A DNA stretch of 6,881 bases, taken from assembly GCA_004356215.1 (NCBI GenBank), contig SMXR01000007.1, positions 1-6,881 on the forward strand. The letters run 5' to 3'. Below the pieces are notes generated by a model. It saw only the letters and a list, made by a program, of their open reading frames with translations, was not told the origin of the DNA and searched no databases. Both the position numbers and the translations under genes were made by a program. This DNA is from Alphaproteobacteria bacterium (lineage in GTDB: Bacteria; Pseudomonadota; Alphaproteobacteria; Sphingomonadales; SMXR01). Positions 1 to 6,273 of this stretch are shown in pieces. Numbering within the stretch: position 1 is the first letter of the stretch; every line of letters begins with the position of its first letter.

Positions 1-17
1 CAAATTTAGAACTGACG

Positions 18-23
18 AAGGGA
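18..23 (+). promoter_or_regulatory. Ribosome binding site of pal
   Basis: AAGGGA lies 7 nt before the ATG at 31. It decides that start over the in-frame ATG at 52, which has no purine-rich sequence at a suitable distance. Confidence 0.7.
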
Positions 24-30
24 TTTAGAG

Positions 31-552
31 ATGCAGTCGAACGGCACTTTCATGAAATTTTTAATGGCCTCTACGCTGGCATTGTTTTTGGCAGCCTGTG
101 GCGGCGGTGAGGAAATAGACACAACACCCACGGACATTGAGCCTACCGTGGCACCACCACCTCCTCCTCCGATTGATACCGGCCCTGTTTATGCAGATGG
201 CAGCCAGGAACAATTGGCGGCGTTGGCTGGTGATACTGTTTTATTTGCCTTTGACAGTGATGAGCTGACCTCAGCCTCACGGGCAACCTTAAGGGCCCAG
301 GCGGGCTGGTTGGGATCCTATTCCAACGTCTCGATCACGATTGAAGGCCATGCCGATGAGCGCGGCACCCGCGAATATAACCTGGCGCTGGGTGAACGGC
401 GTGCGGTTGCGGTGCAAAATTATCTTGAGGGTTTAGGGGTAGATGCCTCACGGATAAGCCGTATCAGCTATGGCAAGGAACGTCCGGTTTCTTTTTGCAG
501 CAATGAATCGTGCTGGAGCCAAAACCGGCGCGGCGCAACGGTTGTAAATTAA
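31..552 (+). CDS. pal: Peptidoglycan-associated lipoprotein Pal
   Basis: Outer-membrane lipoprotein of the Tol-Pal system, which binds peptidoglycan and draws the outer membrane inward at division. The 173-residue product has a lipoprotein signal peptide ending in the lipobox LAAC at residues 20-23, so Cys23 should be acylated. A low-complexity linker with six prolines (42-47) follows, then an OmpA-like peptidoglycan-binding domain (about 70-172). That domain contains FAFDSDEL (72-79), GHADERGTREYN (106-117), LGERRA (120-125), YGKERP (147-152) and NRR (165-167), which are the hallmark Pal motifs. The start at 31 is chosen because AAGGGA (18-23) lies 7 nt upstream; an in-frame ATG at 52 would also leave a signal peptide but has no Shine-Dalgarno sequence. 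Two cysteines (156, 161) flank the segment before NRR, which I recall from other alphaproteobacterial Pals. An intrinsic terminator follows the gene. tolB would be expected just upstream but is outside the window. Confidence 0.97.
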   Translation: MQSNGTFMKFLMASTLALFLAACGGGEEIDTTPTDIEPTVAPPPPPPIDTGPVYADGSQEQLAALAGDTVLFAFDSDELTSASRATLRAQAGWLGSYSNVSITIEGHADERGTREYNLALGERRAVAVQNYLEGLGVDASRISRISYGKERPVSFCSNESCWSQNRRGATVVN

Positions 553-581
553 CCACGGGCTGTTTTAAATTTGGGCTTAAA

Positions 582-637
582 CCCCCGCGTTTTCTGTGCC
601 GGACAAAGTTTGGCAAAAGGGGCGCGGGGTTTTTTTT
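582..637 (+). terminator. Intrinsic terminator after pal
   Basis: The left arm CCCCGCG (583-589) pairs perfectly with CGCGGGG (623-629) and is followed directly by eight T residues (630-637). The 33-nt apical region can fold further: TGCC (597-600) pairs with GGCA (612-615), and flanking T and A runs (590-593 with 615-618) partly extend it. The AAA before the left arm can also pair with the start of the T tract, across a bulged C at 582. This is a textbook Rho-independent terminator. It lies 30 nt after the pal stop and about 65 nt before the cpoB start, so it should end or attenuate transcription of the tol-pal operon ahead of cpoB. Confidence 0.88.
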
Positions 638-701
638 GGGTGCAGGGTAAATTGCTTGAGGGCCTTAATTTAGTCGTTTTGGACCCGTAAACGGAATAAT
701 T

Positions 702-1586
702 ATGAAAAGATTACAAAAATTACTGCCTTTTTTTGCGCTGTTGCTGATGCTCGGCGCCGGGCTTTTTGCGGCGTTGCAGCCGGCGGGTGCGCAATCGAGC
801 CGCGATTATGATGATATTCTTGACCGGATTGAACAAATTGAAAAAGAACTGAGAACGCTGCAAAGATCCGCCGCCCGGGGAAAGTTGCCCGTCACAAGTG
901 GTACGAGGGCGATCATGTTACCCTCTGACCAGCCGCCCTTGTTGGCTAATCTGGAAATTCGCATGAGCCAGCTTGAGCGTGAGCTCAGAAACCTCACCGG
1001 CCGGATCGAAGAACTAGTCAACCGCCAGGATATTTTGGAGCGGGAAATGGACCTGTTCCGCAAGGATGTTGAATTCCAGCTTCGTGAGGGCAGGGACGAC
1101 GGTACGCTTTTGGAAGAAACCATCCCTGGGGAAACCTCCTCAACTTCTTTGAGCCTGCCGGCAAACCAGGCCGCCACCACGCCTTCTTTGACCTTGCCCA
1201 GCGGTGATCCGGCAAGCCAATACGATTTTGCCTTTTCGCAATTAAAACGCGGTGATTTTACCACTGCCGAGGCGGCATTTGAGGCGTTTCTTGAGGCCCA
1301 TCCGGACGATGCGCTGGCTGGGAATGCCCAATACTGGCTGGGTGAGACTTTTTATGTCAGGAAGGATTATCCGCGGGCGGCTGAGGCTTTTCTGAAAGGT
1401 TTCCAAAATTATCGTGACAGCAACAAGGGCCCGGATAGTCTTCTCAAACTAGGCATGACCCTAAGCGCCATGGATAAACCGGAAGAAGCCTGTGCCGCGT
1501 TTGCTGAACTGGAAAACCGTTATCCTGAGGCCATCCCAGCCATCAAGGAAAAGACCGAGGCACAAAAGGAACGCCTCGGTTGTTGA
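702..1586 (+). CDS. cpoB: Cell division coordinator CpoB (YbgF), Tol-Pal associated TPR protein
   Basis: Periplasmic protein that in E. coli binds TolA and PBP1B and coordinates septal peptidoglycan synthesis with outer-membrane constriction. The 294-residue product starts with a basic n-region, a hydrophobic core and a Sec signal peptidase I site (PAGA|Q, cleavage after residue 30). Next come coiled-coil segments at about 36-55 and 82-128, heptad-like and rich in Leu, Glu and Arg, and probably for oligomerisation. A Ser/Thr/Pro-rich linker (about 140-170) leads to a C-terminal TPR domain (171-294) with three repeats at about 171-203, 207-241 and 244-277. Typical pieces are QYWLGETFY and the closing RLGC. 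The start ATG has a weak GGA-type Shine-Dalgarno sequence (ACGGA, 691-695). The position right after pal is the conserved one, although a terminator stands between them. The stop is only 2 nt before the preferred tilS ATG, suggesting co-translation. Confidence 0.94.
   Translation: MKRLQKLLPFFALLLMLGAGLFAALQPAGAQSSRDYDDILDRIEQIEKELRTLQRSAARGKLPVTSGTRAIMLPSDQPPLLANLEIRMSQLERELRNLTGRIEELVNRQDILEREMDLFRKDVEFQLREGRDDGTLLEETIPGETSSTSLSLPANQAATTPSLTLPSGDPASQYDFAFSQLKRGDFTTAEAAFEAFLEAHPDDALAGNAQYWLGETFYVRKDYPRAAEAFLKGFQNYRDSNKGPDSLLKLGMTLSAMDKPEEACAAFAELENRYPEAIPAIKEKTEAQKERLGC
1566..1570 (+). promoter_or_regulatory. Shine-Dalgarno sequence for tilS, inside the cpoB 3' end
   Basis: AAGGA lies within the last codons of cpoB. 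Its spacing to the TTG at 1580 is 9 nt, while the ATG at 1589 is 18 nt away. It therefore favours a TTG start overlapping the cpoB stop, or else tilS relies on translational coupling from cpoB to reach the ATG. Confidence 0.45.
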
Positions 1587-1588
1587 CC

Positions 1589-2869
1589 ATGGCGGCTCCA
1601 TATACATCGCAGGAATTCGCCAGGGAAATGGCAGCTCTCGGCCTTACCCCCGGCGATGGACCGTTTGCGGTGGCGACATCGGGCGGCCCCGACAGCATGG
1701 CCCTGGCCTTGCTGTTTGCGGGCTGGGGCAAGGCGACGTATCTCATCTTTGATCATGGTTTGCGCAATGGCTCGGCCGCAGAAGCGCGCCAAGTTGGGCA
1801 ATGGCTGGAAAATAAGGGCCACTCCCATAAAATTCTAACCTGGCAGGGGGCAAAACCCACCTCTGACATTCAGGCCCAGGCACGGGCGGCCCGGTATCAG
1901 GCGCTTGAGGGCTGGTGCCGCAGCAATGGGGTCACCGCCCTGTTGCTTGGCCATACCCATGATGATCAGGCTGAAACATTTTTGATGCGGTTGCTGCGGG
2001 GCTCTGGCGTCGACGGGCTTGCGGCAATGGCCGCGGTTGCCCCGCCGGTGACGGGTAACAACGGACCAAAACTGGTGCGGCCGTTGCTGGGCGTTGCTAA
2101 AGCCCGCCTGAAAGAATTTTTAAAGGCCGAGGGCCAAGATTATATCACTGATCCCAGCAATGAAAACCCGGCGTTCTTGAGGGTCCAGGTACGCAGGCTT
2201 TTAGCGGCGAGCGATATCGAAGGGTTTAACGCCGATACCCTGGTAAAAACCGCCAGCCGCATGGCCCGGGTCAAGGGGGTGCTTGATAGCCTCACCCGCG
2301 AGGTTCTGAAAAATTCGCTGCAAGTGTTTGATGAAGGGTACGGCAGATTGGATACTCCGGGCTTGCTGGCGGCGCCCGAGGAAATTGGCCTGCGCGCCCT
2401 ATCCAAAGCCCTGGTCGCCTTTGGCGGCGGCAGGTATCCACCGCGGCTGGAAAAACTTGAACGGCTATACCAGGCGCTTAAGGAAAAGGATTTTTCCGGG
2501 GCCACCCTGGCCGGATGCCAGATTTTTCCTGACCATGACGGCTTTATTTATTTTTGCCGCGAAGCGTCTAAAATTTCCCAGACCTTGTCTTTGAACCCGG
2601 GTGAGCGAGCGATTTGGGACCGGCGGTTTGAGGTCAGCCTTAAGGAGGGCGGAACCCCAGGGGAAGTGCGGGCGCTGGGCGAGGGCGGCTGGACCTCACT
2701 GGTGCAGAACCACCCGGGCCTCAAACAAACCCCAATTCCTTTCCCGGTCAAGGTTGGCCTGCCGGCCTTGTTTACCAGCGGCGGGGTGGTTGAAGTGCCT
2801 CATTTGCATTTCCCCGCCAGCAACGGCCATTTGGCCATTTCAGACCCGGTTGCCGCCAAACTGCTTTGA
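1589..2869 (+). CDS. tilS: tRNA(Ile)-lysidine synthase TilS
   Basis: Cytoplasmic enzyme that uses ATP and lysine to convert C34 of the CAU-anticodon tRNA-Ile to lysidine, switching it from Met to Ile decoding; it is essential in most bacteria. With the ATG at 1589 the product has 426 residues. The N-terminal PP-loop ATPase carries SGGPDS (31-36), DHGLR (55-59) and GHTHDDQAET (121-130), followed by RLLRGSG. Further on are RPLL (164-167), DPSN (188-191) and an R-x3-R element (Arg198, Arg202), all standard TilS landmarks. The C-terminal half (about 205-426) is less conserved; it includes GERAIWDRRFEV, which I recall from alphaproteobacterial TilS proteins. The start is uncertain: a TTG at 1580 in the same frame adds three residues, overlaps the cpoB stop and has the better-placed Shine-Dalgarno sequence. 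No convincing terminator follows the gene. Confidence 0.95.
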   Translation: MAAPYTSQEFAREMAALGLTPGDGPFAVATSGGPDSMALALLFAGWGKATYLIFDHGLRNGSAAEARQVGQWLENKGHSHKILTWQGAKPTSDIQAQARAARYQALEGWCRSNGVTALLLGHTHDDQAETFLMRLLRGSGVDGLAAMAAVAPPVTGNNGPKLVRPLLGVAKARLKEFLKAEGQDYITDPSNENPAFLRVQVRRLLAASDIEGFNADTLVKTASRMARVKGVLDSLTREVLKNSLQVFDEGYGRLDTPGLLAAPEEIGLRALSKALVAFGGGRYPPRLEKLERLYQALKEKDFSGATLAGCQIFPDHDGFIYFCREASKISQTLSLNPGERAIWDRRFEVSLKEGGTPGEVRALGEGGWTSLVQNHPGLKQTPIPFPVKVGLPALFTSGGVVEVPHLHFPASNGHLAISDPVAAKLL

Positions 2870-2960
2870 CTTGGGCAAACTAAATGAATAAAAGGCTGTG
2901 GTGCTTGTTTTTTTGCCATTCAGGGTTATTTAAAGGGTAATATTTTGGTGAGCGCGAGGA

Positions 2961-2990
2961 ATGGCAGGAAAAAATTTACTTTTTTATGCT
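2961..2990 (+). promoter_or_regulatory. Candidate sigma-70-type promoter for ftsH
   Basis: ATGGCA (2961-2966, four of six matches to TTGACA) lies 18 nt before TATGCT (2985-2990, four of six matches to TATAAT) in an A/T-rich stretch. Transcription would begin near 2997, giving a leader of roughly 29 nt. An alternative in the same gap is TTGCCA (2913-2918) with TAATAT (2938-2943) at 19-nt spacing. Both matches are modest, and neither resembles a clear sigma-32 site. The remainder of the 156-nt tilS-ftsH gap shows nothing else recognisable. Confidence 0.3.
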
Positions 2991-3011
2991 AAACTCATAA
3001 CAATAATGAAA

Positions 3012-3027
3012 AAAGGAAACATCCTTT
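3012..3027 (+). promoter_or_regulatory. Hairpin enclosing the ftsH ribosome binding site and start codon
   Basis: AAAGGA (3012-3017) is perfectly complementary to TCCTTT (3022-3027), leaving a 4-nt loop AACA. The left arm contains the AAGGA Shine-Dalgarno sequence of ftsH, and the right arm includes the first two bases of the TTG start codon at 3026. The pairing is seen directly in the sequence. A role in translational control, such as a heat-opened RNA thermometer, is inference, because a 6-bp stem is only weakly stable. Apart from the structure, the Shine-Dalgarno spacing to TTG (8 nt) is ideal and supports this start. Confidence 0.5.
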
Positions 3028-4957
3028 GAACAATTTTAGTAAAAACATGATGATCTGGCTGGCGATCCCGCTTTTTCTTTTGCTGGTCTGGAGCGTTCTG
3101 AACGATTCAGCCGGGGTAAATCCGCCCCAAGAGTTGGCTTATTCCGAATTTTTGAGGGATGTCGACAATGGCACCGTCGCCAATGTCACGATCACGGGCA
3201 ACACCATCACCGGCGTTCACACCGACCAAACACGCTTTACCACCACCAAGGCGGAGGACCATCCTGAGCTGATTTCCAAACTCGCTGAAAAAAACATCAG
3301 TTTTACAATTGTTGAGGAAAAGCCTGGTTTTTGGGGCTATGTCGGAACCTTCCTGCCGTTCCTTCTGCTGATCGCGGTGTGGATATTCTTCATGAATCGT
3401 ATGCAAGGCGGCGGTGGCCGGGGTGCCATGAGTTTTGGCCGCAGCCGGGCGCGGCTTCTCAATGAAACCCAGGGCAAGGTCACCTTTGATGATGTTGCCG
3501 GCATTGATGAAGCCAAGGAAGAGGTTGAAGAGATTGTTGAATTCCTGAAAGAGCCCCGTAAGTTTCAACGCCTGGGGGGTAAAATTCCCAAAGGGGCGCT
3601 TCTGGTAGGCGCCCCAGGCACGGGTAAAACGCTGCTGGCCCGGGCTATTGCTGGCGAGGCCGATGTACCGTTTTTCAACATTTCCGGCTCTGATTTTGTT
3701 GAAATGTTTGTCGGTGTTGGCGCCAGCCGGGTGCGCGACATGTTTGAACAGGCCAAGAAACACGCCCCGTGCATTATCTTTATTGATGAAATTGACGCCG
3801 TTGGCCGCCACCGTGGCGCCGGCCTTGGCGGCGGTAATGATGAGCGCGAACAAACCCTCAACCAATTGCTGGTGGAAATGGACGGGTTCGAGACCAACGA
3901 GGGCATTATCCTGATCGCGGCCACCAACCGGCCCGATGTGCTGGACCCGGCGCTGCTGCGTCCCGGCCGTTTTGACCGCCAGATAGTTGTGCCGCTGCCC
4001 GATATTATCGGCCGTGAAAAAATCCTTGAAGTTCATATCAAACCGGTGCCGCTGGCGCCGGATTTCGACCCATTGATTATCGCCCGGGGCACTCCCGGTT
4101 TTACCGGCGCTGATCTTGCCAATTTGGTCAATGAAGCTGCGCTTCTGGCGGCCCGCAAGGGCAAACGCCTGGTTTCAATGGCGGAATTTGAAGAAGCCAA
4201 GGACAAGGTTATGATGGGGCCCGAGCGGCGCTCGATGGTAATGTCCGAAGATGAGCGCAAGCTGACCGCCTTCCATGAAGCCGGCCATGCCCTGGTGGCT
4301 TATTATTGTCCAATGTCTGATCCAATCCACAAGGCAACAATTATTCCCCGTGGCCAGAACCTTGGCATGGTCATGCGCCTGCCTGAACGTGATCAATATT
4401 CCATCAGCCGCGAAAAAATGCACGCCAACCTGGCGATCGCCATGGGCGGCCGGGTCGCAGAGGAAGAGGTGTTCGGCTACGACAAGGTAACCTCCGGTGC
4501 TTCAAGCGATTTTCAAAGCGCCACCAACCTGGCCCGCGCCATGGTCACCCGGTACGGCATGTCCGACAAGCTCGGGCCGTTGCAATACCAGGAAGAAGAT
4601 GAAGAGATTTTCCTTGGCCATTCGGTGACGCGCCACCAGAATATTTCCCAGGAAACTGCCAAGCTGATCGATAACGAGATCAAGCGGTTTGTGGTTGAAG
4701 CCCACAAGCGGGCGCAAAAAATTATCAGAACCCACCGCAAGAAACTGGATAAAATTGGCAATGCATTGCTTGAATATGAAACCCTGACCGGGGCAGACAT
4801 CGAAGCCTTGATCAAAAACAAAAAGATTGATCGAACCCCGGCTGTAACCGAAGACGACGTTAAGGCCAAGAAAAAGGTCAAGGGTTCGGTGCCATCTGCC
4901 GGCGCCAAGAAATCCAGGCCCAAGGATTTTGGTGGTGAACCACAGCCGCAAGGTTAA
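3026..4957 (+). CDS. ftsH: ATP-dependent zinc metalloprotease FtsH
   Basis: Hexameric inner-membrane AAA+ protease that extracts and degrades misfolded membrane proteins and regulatory substrates (sigma-32 and LpxC in E. coli). The 643-residue product has TM1 (about 8-24), a periplasmic domain (about 25-104), TM2 (about 105-123), an AAA+ module (about 150-400) and an M41 peptidase domain (about 405-600). Visible motifs are Walker A GAPGTGKT (195-202), pore loop FVGVG (228-232), Walker B IIFIDEID (250-257) and a second region of homology (299-319) with arginine fingers Arg312 and Arg315. The zinc site is HEAGH (417-421) with Asp495 as third ligand. All key residues are present and match E. coli numbering. 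A basic Lys-rich tail (about 613-633) ends the protein. The TTG start is chosen because AAGGA lies 8 nt upstream and the product then begins MNNFSKN directly before TM1, as in relatives; the next in-frame ATG (3047) has no Shine-Dalgarno sequence. folP follows after 25 nt. Confidence 0.98.
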   Translation: MNNFSKNMMIWLAIPLFLLLVWSVLNDSAGVNPPQELAYSEFLRDVDNGTVANVTITGNTITGVHTDQTRFTTTKAEDHPELISKLAEKNISFTIVEEKPGFWGYVGTFLPFLLLIAVWIFFMNRMQGGGGRGAMSFGRSRARLLNETQGKVTFDDVAGIDEAKEEVEEIVEFLKEPRKFQRLGGKIPKGALLVGAPGTGKTLLARAIAGEADVPFFNISGSDFVEMFVGVGASRVRDMFEQAKKHAPCIIFIDEIDAVGRHRGAGLGGGNDEREQTLNQLLVEMDGFETNEGIILIAATNRPDVLDPALLRPGRFDRQIVVPLPDIIGREKILEVHIKPVPLAPDFDPLIIARGTPGFTGADLANLVNEAALLAARKGKRLVSMAEFEEAKDKVMMGPERRSMVMSEDERKLTAFHEAGHALVAYYCPMSDPIHKATIIPRGQNLGMVMRLPERDQYSISREKMHANLAIAMGGRVAEEEVFGYDKVTSGASSDFQSATNLARAMVTRYGMSDKLGPLQYQEEDEEIFLGHSVTRHQNISQETAKLIDNEIKRFVVEAHKRAQKIIRTHRKKLDKIGNALLEYETLTGADIEALIKNKKIDRTPAVTEDDVKAKKKVKGSVPSAGAKKSRPKDFGGEPQPQG

Positions 4958-4968
4958 CCCAGCCAAAT

Positions 4969-4973
4969 AAGGA
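4969..4973 (+). promoter_or_regulatory. Ribosome binding site of folP
   Basis: AAGGA lies 9 nt before the GTG at 4983 in the short ftsH-folP gap. It supports that GTG as the folP start, since no ATG lies in frame near it. No terminator or promoter is visible between the two genes. Confidence 0.65.
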
Positions 4974-4982
4974 AAAAATCGG

Positions 4983-6101
4983 GTGGGGGAAAATCTTTCC
5001 ACATTTGGCGCAATTCCAAAAGACGTAAAGCTGTACCTGAGGCCGACCGCGCTGGGCCGCGCCGGATTGGATATGGCCCTGTCCCTGTCGCTTGGCGGGG
5101 GAACGGTCAGGTTTTCAAGCCTTGAATTGATCCTAAAGAATGATGGCAAGCGGCTTTATCAAGGCACCTTTCCGGTCACCAGCCTGACGTCCCTGAAAGA
5201 CCAGCTTCCCGAAGCGGCCGCCAAGCAATTTGACCAGGTGCTTGATCATTTGACCTCGCCCCGGCAAGACTTACAGCTTGCCCACGGCGCATCACTTTCA
5301 TTTGCCACGCCCCTGGTGATGGGGATTTTGAACATTACCCCGGACAGTTTTTCTGATGGCGGCGATTTTTTTGACGCCGGGTCTGTCAAAAAACGCGCCG
5401 TGGAGATTTTTAAATCCGGAGCCAACATTTTGGATGTTGGTGCGGAATCCACCCGCCCCGGGGCCAGCGAAGTGCCGGTGGAAGAGGAACTGGCGCGTCT
5501 CAAGCCGCTTTTTGAGGTCATCGGTGATTTGCCCGGGCCAGTTTCGGTGGATACCCGCAAGGCGGCGGTCATGGCCGCTGGCCTCGCGGCGGGGGCCGAG
5601 ATAATTAACGATGTTTCAGCGCTTTCGTTCGATACCGGCGCTCTGGAGGCGGCAAATGCGGCCTCGGGCATCGTTTTGATGCATACCCGGGGTGATCCAA
5701 AAACCATGCAGGATAATCCCCGGTACCAGGATGTTCTTCTGGATGTTTACGATTATCTGGAGGGCCGCATTGAAGCCGCGGTTGCCGCCGGAATTCCGCG
5801 CCAAAAGCTGATGATTGACCCCGGTATCGGCTTCGGCAAAACCACCGCCCACACCCTGGAACTTTTGCAGGGCTTAAGCCTGTTTCAGGGATTGGGGCGC
5901 CCGGTTCTGATCGGGGTTTCCCGGAAACGTTTCTTGGGCGAGCTGGGCGGCGAAAAAAATCCAAAAAAGCGGCTTGCCAGCGGCCTCGCCGCCGCGCTTC
6001 TGGCGGCAGGGCATGGGGCGCAAATTATCCGCACCCATGATGTGGCTGAAATGCGTCAGGCCCTCGCCGTTTTTAACGGATTTGGCCAGGGTGCGGGCTA
6101 A
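4983..6101 (+). CDS. folP: Dihydropteroate synthase FolP
   Basis: Cytoplasmic folate-pathway enzyme, the sulfonamide target, that condenses p-aminobenzoate with hydroxymethyl-dihydropterin diphosphate to give dihydropteroate. The TIM-barrel domain (about 108-366) carries MGILNITPDSFSDGG (113-127), DVGAESTRPGA (151-161), SVDTRK (188-193), INDVSA (208-213), MHTRGDP (233-239), DPGIGFGKT (279-287), SRKRFLG (313-319) and RTHD (350-353). Every expected substrate-binding motif is present. At 372 residues it is about 90 longer than E. coli FolP (282). The excess is an N-terminal extension of roughly 110 residues containing YLRPTAL (18-24), of a kind I recall from alphaproteobacterial FolP proteins; its function is unknown to me. 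The start is GTG, supported by AAGGA 9 nt upstream. The 25-nt gap from ftsH implies one transcript. Confidence 0.96.
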   Translation: MGENLSTFGAIPKDVKLYLRPTALGRAGLDMALSLSLGGGTVRFSSLELILKNDGKRLYQGTFPVTSLTSLKDQLPEAAAKQFDQVLDHLTSPRQDLQLAHGASLSFATPLVMGILNITPDSFSDGGDFFDAGSVKKRAVEIFKSGANILDVGAESTRPGASEVPVEEELARLKPLFEVIGDLPGPVSVDTRKAAVMAAGLAAGAEIINDVSALSFDTGALEAANAASGIVLMHTRGDPKTMQDNPRYQDVLLDVYDYLEGRIEAAVAAGIPRQKLMIDPGIGFGKTTAHTLELLQGLSLFQGLGRPVLIGVSRKRFLGELGGEKNPKKRLASGLAAALLAAGHGAQIIRTHDVAEMRQALAVFNGFGQGAG

Positions 6102-6212
6102 TCGGGGGTATTAACCATAATTTCAGGTATTTTTCTTAAAATTCAGGGGAATTAGAAGGTTTTTAAGTGAAAAGGTACTCCGCAAAATAAAAGCCAACTA
6201 ATAAACATAATT

Positions 6213-6239
6213 TTGCCATTTCCCTCGTTGAGGTATAAG
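6213..6239 (+). promoter_or_regulatory. Candidate promoter for glmM
   Basis: TTGCCA (6213-6218, five of six matches to TTGACA) and TATAAG (6234-6239, five of six matches to TATAAT) are separated by a short 15-nt spacer. The inverted repeat CCTC-GTT-GAGG (6223-6233) fills the end of that spacer, directly abutting the -10 box. Transcription would begin near 6246, about 28 nt before the TTG start. The hexamers are good but the spacing is at the short limit, so the call is tentative. No strong terminator is visible between folP and glmM, so read-through from ftsH-folP is also possible. Confidence 0.4.
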
Positions 6240-6261
6240 GCTAAGACCATGTTCAGGAAAA

Positions 6262-6266
6262 AAGGA
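6262..6266 (+). promoter_or_regulatory. Ribosome binding site of glmM
   Basis: AAGGA lies 7 nt before the TTG at 6274. It fixes that codon as the start, because no ATG in frame lies near the conserved N-terminus of the protein. Confidence 0.7.
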
Positions 6267-6273
6267 ACAGGGA

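Noticed and set aside
2874..2917. GGCAAA / TTTGCC inverted repeat after tilS as a terminator
   Set aside because: The loop is over 30 nt, the stem is only 6 bp, and the T run lies before and inside the right arm instead of after it.
2870..3025. A sigma-32 heat-shock promoter before ftsH
   Set aside because: CTTG at 2904 lacks a CCCCAT-like partner at the correct distance; I see no credible match.
3107..4036. A 309-codon open frame on the minus strand within ftsH
   Set aside because: It lies wholly opposite the conserved ftsH coding sequence, and its translation shows no recognisable family. Codon bias of the + strand gene explains the long antisense frame.
4502..5149. A 215-codon minus-strand open frame spanning the ftsH-folP junction
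   Set aside because: It overlaps two well-supported genes and lacks motifs, a plausible leader and a ribosome binding site that I can see.
6135..6167. Imperfect hairpin CTTAAAATTC ... GAA-(GGT)-TTTTAAG after folP
   Set aside because: The stem is almost all A/T with a 3-nt bulge, and no T run follows it. It may be incidental A/T-rich sequence and is too weak to call a terminator.
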